From Megaleporinus macrocephalus (lineage: Eukaryota > Chordata > Actinopteri > Characiformes > Anostomidae): DNA of 64,000 bases. A program made the translations under genes and the position numbers. The DNA is taken from the NCBI GenBank assembly GCA_021613375.1, contig CM038704.1, positions 7,877,091-7,941,090 of the forward strand, read 5' to 3'. The notes beneath the pieces were generated by a model. That model was not told the DNA's origin. It was given only the letters and a program-made list of their open reading frames with translations, and searched no databases. This document shows, piece after piece, positions 37,889 through 50,120 of the stretch (its first letter is position 1; each line of letters begins with the position of its first letter).

Positions 37889-38397
37889 CAGTGCATTTAC
37901 ACTGCTCCGTTGCGCCGACGCGCTGCAGTGTATTCCATTCATTTTCAATGGGTAGCGTTGGTTGCGTCAGACGCGGTCGCGCGGTACATCATGGGTCTGG
38001 CGCATCGAGTTCGGGGGGTGCGATGCGGCGAAAAGTTTAGCTGAGACGAACTTTATGCAAATGAATCCGGCAAACGCAATGCATCTAATGAGAAGAGGAC
38101 GGGTGGTCGCGCGATGACTGTCCTCAACGTATGAAATATTTGTTCCATATTCAGAACTAAATGAAAACACCCTCTTTTATATTTACATCTGATTCAAAAA
38201 TATAAAAATGTTGTAAATATAGTATGAAAAAGCCGATCTTGAGCACGAGCATTAATCACCGCTGCCCCGTCACCCCTGGAAACGCACATACCTGATTCCA
38301 TTAGACGACGCAGGGAACACCCTTGTTGCACCCACATGTGATCAGCCGAAGAGTGCGTTCACGTCTGTTGACACGACGGAGCAGTGTAAATGCAGCG
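37889..38397. mobile_element. Harbinger-like MITE with TTA duplications
   Basis: The left end CAGTGCATTTACACTGCTCC and the right end GGAGCAGTGTAAATGCAGCG are inverted with about 20 of 22 matches. TTA flanks both ends (37886-37888 and 38398-38400), as expected for PIF/Harbinger insertion. The interior is GC-rich with CpG-rich stretches. No transposase is recognised. Confidence 0.78.
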
Positions 38398-39065
38398 TTA
38401 CAACTTCATTATTCGTTTCTGTTTTTCTCACAGTTTGCACAGTAAATTGTGAATCAACTGTGAAATTCAAGCTTATTTTAAAACCATGTTGCTGCCTCAT
38501 TAAGGCAGACTTGGTGCTGCACCTACGTTCATATGTACACAGTGACCAACAGGATAACACTGTTAACTTGAACTTCCAGAGTTTTCCAGAGTACTGGATT
38601 TAAGACATATACCTGTGTTGATGCTTTGCCGATTTCCTGTGAAGGGGTTGCGAAGGCACCGGGTAGTGTGAGGCATAGTGGAAACAAAGCGTGGGTTGGT
38701 GGAAGAATACAGATACTCCCGGTGGGGTATAGTGAAAAGGTGATGGAAATTTAGTACAAACAAAACAGAAAAGTATTTAAACAAAACTATACTGCAAAAG
38801 AAATAACTGGACTTAAAATATCCTGACTTACAGTCAGTCTAGGCAATATGAGTTCCGTAAACCTACCCCATTTGACTAGCTTTTCAACAGCATCTTAGCT
38901 ACCCCTCAGCTCGAGGTCCGGACTCTACAGCTCATCCCCAGAGTACCGTTTTTTTCTCCATCTTGTAGGACAGGCCGACCCCTGGTTGAAACCATTACAG
39001 CCTATAGGGGGACTGTTCCTCAAGGATGGGCTTTCACTAGAAACAAAAGAAACAAAAAGAGCAAC

Positions 39066-39120
39066 GACAACCTAACATAACATTAACATAACATAACATA
39101 ACACAACATAACATAACATA
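39066..39120. repeat. (ACATA)n microsatellite
   Basis: About ten ACATA units with small interruptions. Confidence 0.88.
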
Positions 39121-39999
39121 CGGCCATCTTAAGGGAGAGCTCTATCTCTACTGCCTACTTGCTGGTTCCTTCAGCTTAAGGATGGCAGTAAGGTATGAAA
39201 GCATGTCCCCCTCACACTCCCATATGTTCTGGTGATGGCTCATCACAGTACCACATACAGTGAACTGGACTGAGTGCTGCCAAGTCTGTGGCTGTCTTTT
39301 TATTTTTAATGAAGCTCTTTGTAATGAGGTTCCTGAAGTGTTTAGTGCACAGAGATGTGGTTATGCAATGTTATTGTTTCAGATTACAATCTACTGTGAG
39401 AAGGCTGCAGACCAAACCCAGTGAATCTGTATTCCACTGTACACACACAGTTACTTGCCATCATTAATATTTTTTTATATAGTTTTCATTAGTTTTTGAT
39501 TTGAATTTTGTATCACTTAGTTTTAAGGGCGCGTAAACAGTTTATAGTTTTGGTTTTAGTATTTACTATGAACACTATGATTGCAGGGATTTGGTAACAG
39601 TACAATTAAATTAATATAACAGTAAACGGAGCTCAGCCTGGCTCTGGTTTTCATTAGAGAACAAAACACAGAAGGATTCAACATGTCAACTTCAATTTAT
39701 GCACTGATTATTTTTATTATACAGGGTTTTTTAAGTTGTCATTTTTCTTTTATTGCTGATTTTGAGCAGTTTCTTTTTCACTGCCAGTGATCGTTGTAGT
39801 CAGCTATACTAACCAGGGTGTGTACAGGTGGAAGAAAGACTAAGGCCCTTTTTGGTTGAACAAGCATAAATTACCCAACTACTCACAGTAAAAATAATCC
39901 CGTCTGAATAGCACTTAAGTTAAGCAAGAGGAGTATTTGTCCCGAACAGACTTTAAATAAGGTTCCTGACTGTCTGCTCCCTCACTCTCTTGCTCTTTA

Positions 40000-40020
40000 A
40001 CACACACACACACACACACA
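40000..40020. repeat. Short (CA)n microsatellite
   Basis: Ten CA units. Confidence 0.9.
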
Positions 40021-40609
40021 GAGACAGAGAGATCCCACTCCAGTTAATGCAATGACCATCAACCACCCACTGCTGACTTAACTACTTGACGGCTGAGCTA
40101 TTTTTAGAGCAAAGCAGAACATAAGTATTCATCTGAAGCACTCTTTTAGAAGAAATGACAGCACCAGATTTGAGCCTGTATGCTTAAAGGGCCTTGAACC
40201 GGTAGTTTTTGAGTTTTATTTAAACTCTACTCTGTAAACAGCAAGCGTTATCAACAAGTACCTTCACAGAAATCCAAGCCTGAGCCCCAAATTAGTGTTA
40301 CCACAATCACAAGAGGAAGAAAACCAAGAGTAACCAAGAAGGAGAATTCATCCTACTCTGGTCAGAACCAGCAAGCAAAAGAAATGAATATGCAGTGAAT
40401 ATTGATTTAATCATTAAGTATACGGCCAAAGCATGTTGACTCCTGAATATCACAACCATGTGTGCTTGGTGAATGTGTTGGTTTTATGTTGTTGCTGTCC
40501 AACGAACAACCGGTGTATCCATTGTGTTGAACTGTGGTTGGGACTTTGGCAGACCTGATGCCAAATTTTAGTCCCAACCAACTAAAATCAAACAGAATAA
40601 AACAAAACA

Positions 40610-40862
40610 AAAGGATGGATGGATGGGTGGTTTATTGAGCCCTGTGGGAAATTCAAAATCTCCACATTTAACCCATTTGTGCAGTGAAACACTCACATAT
40701 ACACACACTAGTGAACAGACACACTAGGGGTCAGTGAGCACACTTGCCCGGAGCAGTGGGCAGCCCTATCATGCCGCCTGGGGACTCAGGAGTTTGCTCA
40801 AGGGCACCTCAGTGGTGTCCTGTCAGTTCATGGGATCGAACCAGCAATCTTCTGGTCACAAG
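40610..40862 (+). repeat. Fish interspersed repeat with GGATCGAACCAGCAATCTTC motif
   Basis: GTTTATTGAGCCCTGTGGGA, GTGGGCAGCCCTATC, TTGCTCAAGGGCACCTCAGT and TCGAACCAGCAATCTTCTGG form a stretch I recognise as common in otophysan fish genomes, without a class name. It abuts a small hAT-like element. Confidence 0.55.
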
Positions 40863-41042
40863 TAGGGGTGGGTGATATGGCCCTACAATAATATCAAAAT
40901 ATTTATTTTGCTATTTTTGCGATAACGATACTCTTGGCAATATATCTAACCATTAAATTAAAAATAAATGTCAAGATTACACTACTGCAACAAAATGGAA
41001 ATTAAATTTTATTATTGCATACGATATTATTGCACACCCCTA
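40863..41042. mobile_element. Small hAT-like MITE
   Basis: The ends are TAGGGGTGGGTGATATGG and an inverse TAGGGGTGTGCAATAAT. The 8-bp flanks GTCACAAG and ACTGAGAT do not match, so the insertion is old or rearranged. Confidence 0.62.
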
Positions 41043-41074
41043 ACTGAGATATTAAAAAATAGGCGGGGTATACG

Positions 41075-41899
41075 CCACGGCAGGGCTACATGTAGTTATT
41101 AGCGCAAGCAAGTCATTAAACATGGTCGAAACGGGTTTATTAACATTTTTAACGAGCTCATATGAAACAGCATAATATTTTTAACAAAATTATCAGTAAA
41201 TAAAGAAAGTAAATCAAACAAATATCCCCAATACTGCAATCATTACATTTAGACCCTTAATTTAAAACTAAAAAAGCTCATTAAAAAAATGCAGTCAAAA
41301 CTGCAGTCATTAAACACAGACACTATTTTAAACTAAATCTGTAATCATTAAATGTAGAATATTGAATTGCTGCTGCTGTTCTGTTTGTACCGGTCAGATC
41401 TGGTCTGTAGGTGTTCTGGGTTATTTGTTTTGTGTTAGCTGTGTGTGCTAGCTCTGCTGTTTACTGATACTCACTGTATTCAGCTGCGTGCATCAGATTA
41501 ATAGAGTTAGATTGTCTTTGTCTCGGTTCCTCAACGAGAGATTTTACACATTTTAAAAACGTCCTGGATGAGTCTGCTTCACATACAGTAAACACTGCCA
41601 GACAGACATGCTTACTTTCAGCGCTTCCTTTTCGCGAGGCCGCTGCTTTAGTCAGTCTGTGGAAAATGAAAGGGTGTGTATTTCCACCTAGTGGTTCAGA
41701 TAGGAATTGCAGGAAGCTGGCCGGAGGGGGTTCTCCTCTTCCTGGATGAAACGCTAGCTGGAAATACAGAAATTAGGCTCATTTGTTTAACGCCATTGAT
41801 TGGCTCTTGGGATCAGCTAAATTGGAGAAATATCGGCCGATCACATATTTTGATAAAAAATTGTCCGATACCAATACATAGCCGATCCTTCCATCTCTA
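41075..41899 (-). mobile_element. Family B hAT-type element, longest copy, inverted
   Basis: It ends GCCGATCCTTCCATCTCTA and contains the family core (inverse of GAGCTCGTTAAAAATG) and CTGTGTGTGCTAGCTCTGCT, shared with the copy at 11690. The left end lacks the CCATCTCTA terminus. A 134-codon ORF across it on the plus strand has no recognisable domain. Confidence 0.7.
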
Positions 41900-42761
41900 C
41901 TTCCTGTATGTCTCTCAGCCTGGGTATGCTTTGCTGGAAGCTCACGATGTTTTGAAACAGGTTTCTTCACACACACCCACACACATGCACCAACTACACT
42001 GTCAGCTTCAGATGAGTGTTAAAGTCGTTATGTGTTTTTTAATACGTATGAATGCTGTTTTGACTGGATTGTGTTTGTAATCTGTTACTCCATTGAGCAG
42101 TTGAGTCATTTAGGCTTTATGAGTGCAAAGAGGTCCAAAAACGATTCATCACAGGAAGGTGAATCATTTAGTCTGGACTTAGTTCAGCAGCTTAGCCAGT
42201 TGTTCATTTTGGCTGCACATTCCTGAATTTAAGAGACGGGTAGACAGCCAAAGAATTCAGAAACGATTCGTTTAGTACTTCTTCAGAGCCCTTACTTGAT
42301 AGCACAGATCTCTGTATAGGTTCTTCATGAGCTTTGGGGGAACCACTCTTATCCATGGGCGTCTGATGTCAATACCTTGAAATATTGCATGAACACTGCC
42401 TTCGTTATTAGACCTGCCACGTTAGTTTGAGATGCTTGTTTCAGTAAATCAGTATTATGTTGGCCCCAAGGAGATAATAAAGCATTCAAGGTCGTATTTC
42501 TGACGCGCCTCCTGGCAGCTTAATTCTGGCGTATTCTGATGGCCTTGCACTGTGTGATAGAACAGCTGCTGAAGGAAGAAAGCATAGTGACTTATTTTAA
42601 TGCTTCATCTCCAAATTATTGATCACAGTGAAATGAATGTAACTGAAGTAAAGTCTACAAGGCGTTGGCTGTTATTCTTTAAAGTTACCAGCAGACGTAA
42701 TGCTTCACTGTTTAGGTAGAACACGTTCTTATCTTTAAAAGCATGTAGATGGAAATAGTCC

Positions 42762-43015
42762 TGGCCTTTTTCTGTGTGTAATTTGCATGTTCTCTCTGCG
42801 CCTCTGTGGGTTTCTTCTGAGTGCTCTGGTTTCCCCATACAGTTCAAGGACATTCAGGTAGGTGGATTGGAGATACTAAATGGGCCAAGGTGTGTTTGTG
42901 TGTGTGTGTGTGTGAATGTATACGTCTGTGTATTTGCCCTGTGATGGACAGGTTGACGCTCTAGGGTGTTTCCTAGATTCTGCTCAATGAGCTCTGGCAC
43001 CACCCACGCAAACCC
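42762..43015 (+). mobile_element. SINE body fragment
   Basis: TTTGCATGTTCTCTCTGCGC, TCTGTGGGTTTCTTCTGAGT, GGAGATACTAAATGGGCCAA, a GT repeat (42891-42914) and TGCCCTGTGATGGACAGG follow the order of a well-known fish tRNA-derived SINE. The head and tail are missing or unrecognisable. Confidence 0.62.
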
Positions 43016-43239
43016 CAAAGTTGTAATTAATTTAAAAATGAAGACACTCCTGTAGTTTACTGTTTAAGGCCACATAGCTTAGCCTGGTGTTTTCTTCTTT
43101 GGAGTAGTTGTCTGAAATTGTTGATAGTGGCCTGTTTAGCTTGACGTACGACAGCCAAGACTTTTTACTATGGCAGATCAGTTAACCGCCACCGGGCACT
43201 GGCCTTGTGTCTTCCTCTGTCCTTTCTGGACCTGCCCAC

Positions 43240-43745
43240 TGAAAGTCTAGTCAAGTTTATTTGTGTAGCACTTTTTACAACAATGTTGTCACAAAGCAGC
43301 TTTACCAATGTTTGAAAGCATGAAAACATGAAATCACAACACTTTATCCACTGTGAGAAAGCCAGAGGCGACGGTGGCAAGAACAACTCCCTCAAAACTG
43401 GAGGAAGAAACCTCGCGAGGAACCAGACTCACAAGCAGAAACCCATCCTCCTGTATTTACTGTTTATTAAACTAAAGCTGAGTCTGAAGGTAAAAGCTTT
43501 AGAAGCTGTACAGGTGATACATCAGGTGGATGATACAGTGATGCAGTCAAGGATGGAGCAAATGGCACGAATGGAGAGGAGAACTGGTTGGTGACAGGGG
43601 GGCCCTGGTGGTCAGTCCATTACAGTATTCGGCGGGGCAGGTGGGCGGTTATTACCTCAGAAAGAGAAAAGAGACAGAGTTAGTTCTGGTTTGGGTTAGT
43701 ACAGAGACAGAGTTAGTTCTGGGTTCAGAGCGTTTCAGAGTGTAG
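43240..43745 (+). repeat. Long dispersed repeat with two units of the 33-bp motif
   Basis: TCAAGTTTATTTGTGTAGCA, CACAAAGCAGCTTTACCAAT, CCAGAGGCGACGGTGGCAAG and GGAAGAAACCTCGCGAGGAA mark a common fish interspersed repeat of unknown class. Its 3' part (GAGAACTGGTTGGTGA onward) is shared with 58324 and 61517. It ends with two units of the motif that forms the minisatellite at 61735. Confidence 0.65.
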
Positions 43746-44816
43746 CTGGCGACTCTGGCAGATCTGATTATAAACAGAAAAGTAACTGATGTTCTAGCAA
43801 GTTAATATGAGGTTAGAAAGGGGGTTTCTAGTTAGGAGAGGACAAGAGAGGACAGGAGAGGAGTAGAGTAGAAGAAGCAGCTTGACCGTTGGAGGCGATG
43901 AAGCTCGCTGTGAGCATGTTTATTTAATGCAGAGTGAAAATTTTCTTTCTGATGTCTTTCTTTTTTGATGTCATACTAAGTTTAAAATTACTACTAAGTT
44001 TAAAAAAGTCATACTAAGTTTAAAAAAGTCAACACTTCATGTACATTTGTTCTGCTTAATAACTAGATTTAACTTTAAAATCAAAAATGTGGCATAAAGT
44101 TTGCACAGACCATGTTTTCTCCTGCCCTGTATGTTTAAATGTGTGGTATAACCAGCTACTTTATATTAAAAGTGCAGAGAAAGAACATGCTTAGCCATTG
44201 TGTGACCCTTATCAAGTTTCATGTTGTTGTTGTTCTTTTACTAGGTGTAAATAAGTGAGCGCATTCTGTAGCGAGACACACTTTTGTATGCTTGACTTTA
44301 ACATATTGGATGACACACATAACTATAGTTATATAATTATAATGTGGTCTGTGCAAACTATATGGCACATTCTAATTATATGTGTCTTTTCTTCAGTATG
44401 TTAAACTCTGTGATCTCTGTAGAGGATGTGTTTTTCAATTTTGTAATCAAAAAGTCATGTAACTTGACCAGGAACACCCAAACGCTCACATGTCTGTAGC
44501 TTGTGGGGGCCCTTTTTATAAATTAGAAAGTGGAACGTACTTGAGTCTAAGCGGAAGTGCTCTGAAATGTAGAGTCTCTCTTGGCGATAAAGACCGTCTT
44601 TGTGTGACGAAGAGTTTTAACGGACTCCATAGATCAGACTCGGGAGGAGCTCTGTGAAAGGACCATTGTTGTGTCCACTTACAGACGTGTGTCTGTGTGC
44701 GAGTGATTTTGAGAAATTAGTGCTGAAATGCAAGTTAAGCTCTGATTGGCTGAGAGGCATTCTGTGAGTTTCTATATCTGCCGACTGGATCCGTTGGTAA
44801 CACTTGGTTCACCTGG

Positions 44817-45009
44817 TTGACCTGCAGCCCTCTGAAGCGTGATGCTCTGTACCATTCTGCTCTTCGCTTTGTTACTAAAGCTCATTTTAGAACTCATCAC
44901 TGTTTCCTTTACATTCTGGTTAACTGGCCGTCATTACATCTGCGTCGCAGTATACACTGGTTCACACTCATTTACAAAACTCTGCCGGGTCGGTCACCAC
45001 CTTACTTAC
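44817..45009 (+). pseudogene. Non-LTR retrotransposon (LINE) reverse-transcriptase C-terminal fragment
   Basis: The frame reads KRDALYHSALRFVTKAHFRT, then HHCFLYILVNWPSLHLRR, SIHWFTLIYKTL and PGRSPPYLQNLLHR. Leu/Asp-x-x-YHSALRF-x-T, THHC-x-LY and IYK-x-L-x-G-x-x-PPYL are typical of the end of ORF2 in fish LINEs of the CR1/L2/Rex1 group (recollection). The piece is about 64 codons, with no catalytic YADD motif included, and is cut off at about 45010. It is a 5'-truncated relic that cannot be active. Confidence 0.8.
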
Positions 45010-45189
45010 AGAATCTGTTGCATAGGGCAGGGGCGATGTGCCAACGTAATTGTTTACAAAATAATGACGATTAGCATAACGCGTCTACTGAAAGCGCAGC
45101 TGCTTCTCAAATGTCTCTCCGCCAAAATATGTAGCCATCAAAAAACTGTCCAACTTCTTGTGCATGTCATTTGTGCCTCTAAATGTCCA

Positions 45190-45420
45190 TCGGAGCGTGT
45201 ATATATATATATATATCATGAATGATATATCTCGTCGCTGTCCAATGAAAAACAAGTATCTCCAAAATTGCAACTTTACAAGAGAGTCCAAAAACACACT
45301 TTACTTTCAGTGTAAGTCAATGGAATTTTTCCAAGCTATTTTGGAGCATTTCTATTCATCATGAAATTTTCGTGTTCAAATGATGTAGAAAACTCAAAAT
45401 TGGCAAAAATGGAGATGTGT
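45190..45420. repeat. Dispersed repeat family O, copy 1
   Basis: CGTCGCTGTCCAATGAAAAA, CAAAATTGCAACTTTACA, GTGTAAGTCAATGGAA and ATTCATCATGAAATTTTC recur at 51063-51278 and partly at 47155-47256. Each copy lies next to an (AT)n or (TG)n microsatellite. Confidence 0.6.
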
Positions 45421-45429
45421 GTTTTTAAT

Positions 45430-45567
45430 TGGATATATATATATATATATCATCCATCAGTTACAAATTGATAACAAAATAATGAAAATTACAGTAATCT
45501 AAAAATTAGTTGTTAGATTAATCGATTAATCCGGGGGGAAAAAAACAAAACGTTAGGTGCAGTCCTA
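45430..45567 (+). mobile_element. Possible hAT 3' end, AGGTGCAGTCCTA type
   Basis: After an (AT)n tract comes GTTACAAATTGATAACAAAA, an ATTAATCGATTAATC stretch and the end GTTAGGTGCAGTCCTA, whose inverse TAGGACTGCACCTAAC is hAT-like. A related end is at 59430-59493. Confidence 0.42.
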
Positions 45568-47154
45568 CTGTTGCAGCCAGTACTTGCCAGGCTGTTATTG
45601 TAAATAAGAATATGTTCTTAATGACTTGCCTGGTTAAATTAAAGGTTAAATAAAAAAATTATAATAAATAGTAAATTACAAATAAAAAGCCTGCAAGGAA
45701 GAACTATACTGAATACCGTTTTTGTCTTGACTGTAAACTCCCATTGCAATCAGTGACGCTGTGTGCGCTAGGCTTAAGCGACAGGTTTTAATTAATTAAC
45801 ACTGGGGTTAAGCACGTCGTCGTGGTCAAAATGCTCACGATTGAATGGTCTGGCCGACCTTTTGCACTCGCAGCTCAACCAACCCAGAAACTTGAAAGAT
45901 GTTTTAACCATTTATCCAGGGTGGAGGAGATCCATACGTACAAAGTGTGAAATGTTCTTTGCATCGAGCTTCACTGTAAAATATAAATGTAACTATTATT
46001 TATTTATTTATTTGCCAATGATATTTTTTACTTAATTATTGTTGGGTTTTTGGGAAATGTTTGTAATAAGTTTCTGAGATTGAAAACAATGATGACTAAT
46101 AGCCCACAAGGAGAACCACTCAATAGGGGCTGCAGTCCGTGGGATGAAGACCACAGATCTGATTAAATATGGAATTTACTCAGTACTTAAAACCTCTCAC
46201 AATCTGTATCAGGGTCTTTATTAACAAAGACTTATTAACAAAGACTTACTATGAACTGCAGAATTGAACAGAACCTCACCACTCTGGCCAACAAGACTGA
46301 TCTTGGATCAGATTGCTCTGTAATTATGACTTAGACTGTTTGGGTGACTATTTATTGGTCATCATTGGTACGATAGTCATAATTGCAAGTAAAGGATTCA
46401 CATCTTTTCTTGTTCTGTGTTATGTTGCAAGCATTAAGTTGTTTACTTGCTAGCTTTGTTTACTGTAGCTAGCACTGTTTGGGCTGTCAGATCAAAAGAA
46501 TGTTCTAATTAGCAGACATTACTTAGTGCTGCCCCATTACATGCTACAGTAACAAGTCAGAGTTCAGTGCTGCTCTGTGTTTCCGTAAGCCTCGTGATGT
46601 CTCAGTGCATTAAACTAACGCTTTCTTTTATTTATATTCATTTGCCTCAGTACGAAACACTCCTTTCACATATGTTGCAGCATAATGTCGCCAAAATCTG
46701 AAGACTGTGGGAGAGTATCGCAGTCAGCGTACATCACTACAGTCTTCTCAAATAATTGCTATTGGGTGATTGTGATATAAGGGTGACAGGCTGCCTTTTA
46801 AGTTCTAGTGTTTAACAACATTTAACAAGTTTTACACGCTACCACAAACTGGAGTATGTGGTAAAATGTATATATAATTATAATTTAAGTTTCCTCTGCC
46901 ATATACTGCATTGTGACACACAACTGAGTGAAATTCAGTAGTAGAGCATTTTGTGTACTGTAGGTGAAGATGTTAGGATGTTGGAGGGTGATATTTTCTA
47001 AAGATGTTTTACAGACAGGCCATCAGTCATTGGATTTTTTAAATGAACTAAGCTTAATATGACCAAACTAACAAGTTTATTATAGATTTAAACTTTACCT
47101 TAAACCTCTTTAATGTGCATTTTGTTTTATTTATATAATATATATGTATATACA

Positions 47155-47256
47155 TGTTTTTTTCCAAGCTGTTTTGGAGCACTTCTATTGGTCCATTCTT
47201 CATTAAATTGTCACACAGTATAAATGGCCATTGTCGTGTTCAAATTATGTAGAAAA
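47155..47256. repeat. Dispersed repeat family O, copy 2 (partial)
   Basis: TTTTCCAAGCTGTTTTGGAG, TTCTATTGGTCCATTCTTCA and GTGTTCAAATTATGTAGAAA match the two fuller copies. A long (AT)n follows. Confidence 0.55.
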
Positions 47257-47258
47257 CA

Positions 47259-47262
<4 letters not shown>

Positions 47263-47337
<75 letters not shown>
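47263..47337. repeat. (AT)n microsatellite
   Basis: About 75 bp of AT repeats, which creates Tyr-Ile repeat ORFs on both strands. Confidence 0.95.
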
Positions 47338-47341
<4 letters not shown>

Positions 47342-47861
47342 CATCATATATGGAAAACACTCCATATAACAGGAGGTGGCAGCGCCCTGTTTTTGTAATC
47401 AAGAACAATACAACTAGAAGGTTCACAAAAGGTCTAGTCTGACGTGCTAGAGGGAACTTGGGTGCAGATATAAACATTCCTTTTAATGAGGGTTCATACA
47501 TTAAACACTGAATTGTGTGTGTTTGGAGAATATTCGTAATTAAACAGCAGTCTGTCATGTTGTGCTGTTAAGTCCCTTGTGCACTCATTTCCGTCTGTCT
47601 TTATACAGAATGTGATATTTTCTCATTGATAGTAGTGTGTTAATGTAGTATTTGTTTAATAATTAAGGCCTTTTATTAGCAAACATGATCAAAGTGCCCA
47701 TCTTCAGTAAAAAGACTTATTTGCACTGGTATTGAATGTTGAGGCTAACCTTTATGTACTCTTGAGGTTCTCTTTAATTCTCTTTTTTTTCTTCTCCTGC
47801 ACGGATTTGTTAAATAGCCAGAAATGTCCCACAATGTCTGTGTGATTTAGTGATTGAGATG

Positions 47862-47935
47862 TAAACGAAGACATTCAGAGTGAGTTTAGTGTGAAATGGC
47901 TGATTGGTGGTGATGGGAACCAGGGGCCACCATGT
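47862..47935 (-). repeat. Dispersed repeat family E copy, inverted
   Basis: CATTCAGAGTGAGTTTAGTG followed by TGAAATGG is the inverse of the CCATTTCACACCAAACTCAC stretch at about 2706. It lies some 90 bp from a direct-orientation copy. Confidence 0.45.
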
Positions 47936-48019
47936 CTACGACACAGATATAGATATTTTGTTTGCTGTCAGGACTGCCAGTGAGCCTACACATGCCTTGT
48001 CAATTGTGTAAAGTTGAAA

Positions 48020-48260
48020 ACCTGAAATTATACATTTTCTTTAGAGACTGTATGCGTCCCTCCAGGTCCAAAACTTTTTCTCAAAGCTGTCATGAAAGAG
48101 CACGTCAGACATCAGGCAGCGTATTCATAACAATTTCATGTAATAACTTTCTGTGGGGGAGGTTTTAAAGGTGGACTTCTGATTCCATTCACCACCTCTG
48201 TGAACAATTCTGACTCAGTGAGTCCCTCTAGAACAGAGCATTTCATACCAAACCACTCAG
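48020..48260 (+). repeat. Dispersed repeat family E copy
   Basis: GTCAGACATCAGGCAGCGTA, TTCATAACAATTTCATGTAA, GGTGGACTTCTGATTCCATT and CACCACCTCTGTGAAC align with 50300-50430. The later part aligns with 2670-2745. Confidence 0.55.
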
Positions 48261-49319
48261 AATGACTTTGTTTGCATCATAAGCACTTAATTATACATAC
48301 AATTTGAAAGACCAAAAGAAAAAGCCGTGAGCTTATGAGTCCACTTGGACAGGAGACCAAGATGGAATGATGAGAGAAGGAAATAGTGATTGCAGATTGT
48401 GGTGCAAAGGGCAAGTTGACTCACCCTCCCAAAAATCTTTGAAAGGCAACGTGTCTGCACATGTACTGAAAATAATGATGTGTTAAAATCTATCTTTAAA
48501 CAAGTTTTAAATACTTTCCGAAGTTCTTCACATACACTGTGTGAACCAAAATAAGATCAAATATCAAATTCTTTTCTTTTTTTAATACAAAAATGTTTCC
48601 TATGATTGACAAAAACTACTCAGCACAAAACAATCCAGCATATACTTTCATTTATTTCTTTGTGGCTCTAGACTTGCATGCTAAATGTGGTGTGCCAGAC
48701 TCACAATTAGTTGTGGTTGTGAAGTCACAACTCATGTTTGTAATTGTTCCATCTCCTCTGCAGGTAGGTTACTAGCTCTGTCTTGTCAGGTTAAACTTAG
48801 TTTGAAGCTTAAGGCTATAATAAACGAATTACTGTTTCTTTGATTGTATAATTGCAGTCCAATTGCAACTTGGTATAAAAGCAATTCATCTTTCAGCCAC
48901 ACTTTTCACTGCGTTTATAGCTCCCTAGAAATAAGTTATAGCTTCTGTGTAACGCTAATTCAGGCCAATTTACTCACAGGTTCTACATGTGTGTTAATGT
49001 TTACAGATCTGTATCAGCATTGACTAACAATTCCTATATAAGTGCCGTTATAGTTTTGTAATTTTAGTGATGGGGGGTGGGAAATATTGAAAACCTGAAA
49101 TAATACATTTTCTTTGGGGACTCATAACATGCATTACTCTTCCCTTAAAGGATAAGCACCACTTGTGGACACCGCTGGTGATTTCACATTGTTGTAGATA
49201 CTGAAAATATATAAACATGATTTAAAATTCGCTCCTTAATTTGCTTTAAAATAGACTATTTTTATTAAATTGGCGAAAAAAACCTGAGCTTACTACTGAA
49301 ATTCCTGAACGCAACTGTG

Positions 49320-50120
49320 TGACGTCACTGGTGGACAACAGTGAACAACGCCATGGTGAAACACAATGACTGTGAATGTTCCAGCTGCTTCTTCAGATTC
49401 TGATGATATTTCTGAATTTGAATCTGAAAGAGCTGTAATGTAGAAATAGACCACCATATCACTTAGTCCTGAGACTTTTAGTCAAACCACACCCACAACA
49501 GCAGCTCATCCTGAGTGTAAACAGTATCTAGCTAAATAACCAACATTATTCATGACAACAGCCTAGCAACCAGCTAAACTCAGGTATAGAGGTACAGTTA
49601 TTGTAGTAAATGTGATTAAAGTGGAACTCACACTTATACGACTCTATAAATCTTCATAACTCAACTACGTTAGCTTAGCAGAACCTGAACCACCAAACTT
49701 AGCAAGTGAAGCTAATGTTAGCTAACATCAGCTAAAGCAGGCTCAGTAACTGAGCTTACCTGGTTTACCTCCACGTACACGGAGGCTCTTGAACTCCTCT
49801 CGCTGGTTTCCTTACACGCCCATATTGTTGGAACAGCGCCAGACTTAAGATCCAGTCGTCGTGTAAGCCTACGTACCATAGTCGTGATAATCTTTAGTCG
49901 TGTAATGATCACTACAGATGATGGAGTGAGAGGACGGTCCTTTCCAATGTGCTCGTTTAAAGTTTTATTCCACTTTCCGGATATTTGGGGGTCTTTGGGC
50001 CGTTTGTGTTGGGGGGTCCACTGTACATCTAATTACTGCAGTCAAAAACAACACCACCTTTCTGTCATAGTGTATTACTGTAAGTGCATCTTCTAGCGCT
50101 GTTGTCCACCATCTACGTCA
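49320..50120 (-). mobile_element. Inverted-repeat element carrying a THAP-domain relic
   Basis: TGACGTCACTGGTGGACAAC at the left and GTTGTCCACCATCTACGTCA at the right are inverted copies (about 20 of 24 matches, allowing for flanking bases). The element is about 800 bp. Its right half, on the minus strand, encodes THAP-finger pieces. THAP fingers are the DNA-binding domain of P-element-type transposases and their host derivatives (family knowledge). Linking the finger to the terminal repeats is an inference. Confidence 0.6.
49718..50050 (-). pseudogene. THAP zinc-finger coding relic, frameshifted
   Basis: On the minus strand one frame reads KRAHWKGPSSHSIICSDHY then TTKDYHDYGT before a stop. 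A second frame continues LTRRLDLKSGAVPTIWACKE. Trp, Pro-Ser, the I-CSDH zinc-ligand pair and the closing L-K-x-x-AVPT-hydrophobic motif occur in the order and spacing of a C2CH THAP domain. The domain is therefore split by a frameshift and the N-terminal cysteines are not visible. It resembles a decayed P-element-like transposase or a THAP gene fragment. Confidence 0.68.

Noticed and set aside
41676..42080. 134-codon ORF
   Set aside because: It overlaps the terminal part of a family B hAT element and continues into flanking DNA. No domain is recognisable.
47224..47558. Tyr-Ile repeat ORFs on both strands
   Set aside because: They come from an (AT)n microsatellite.
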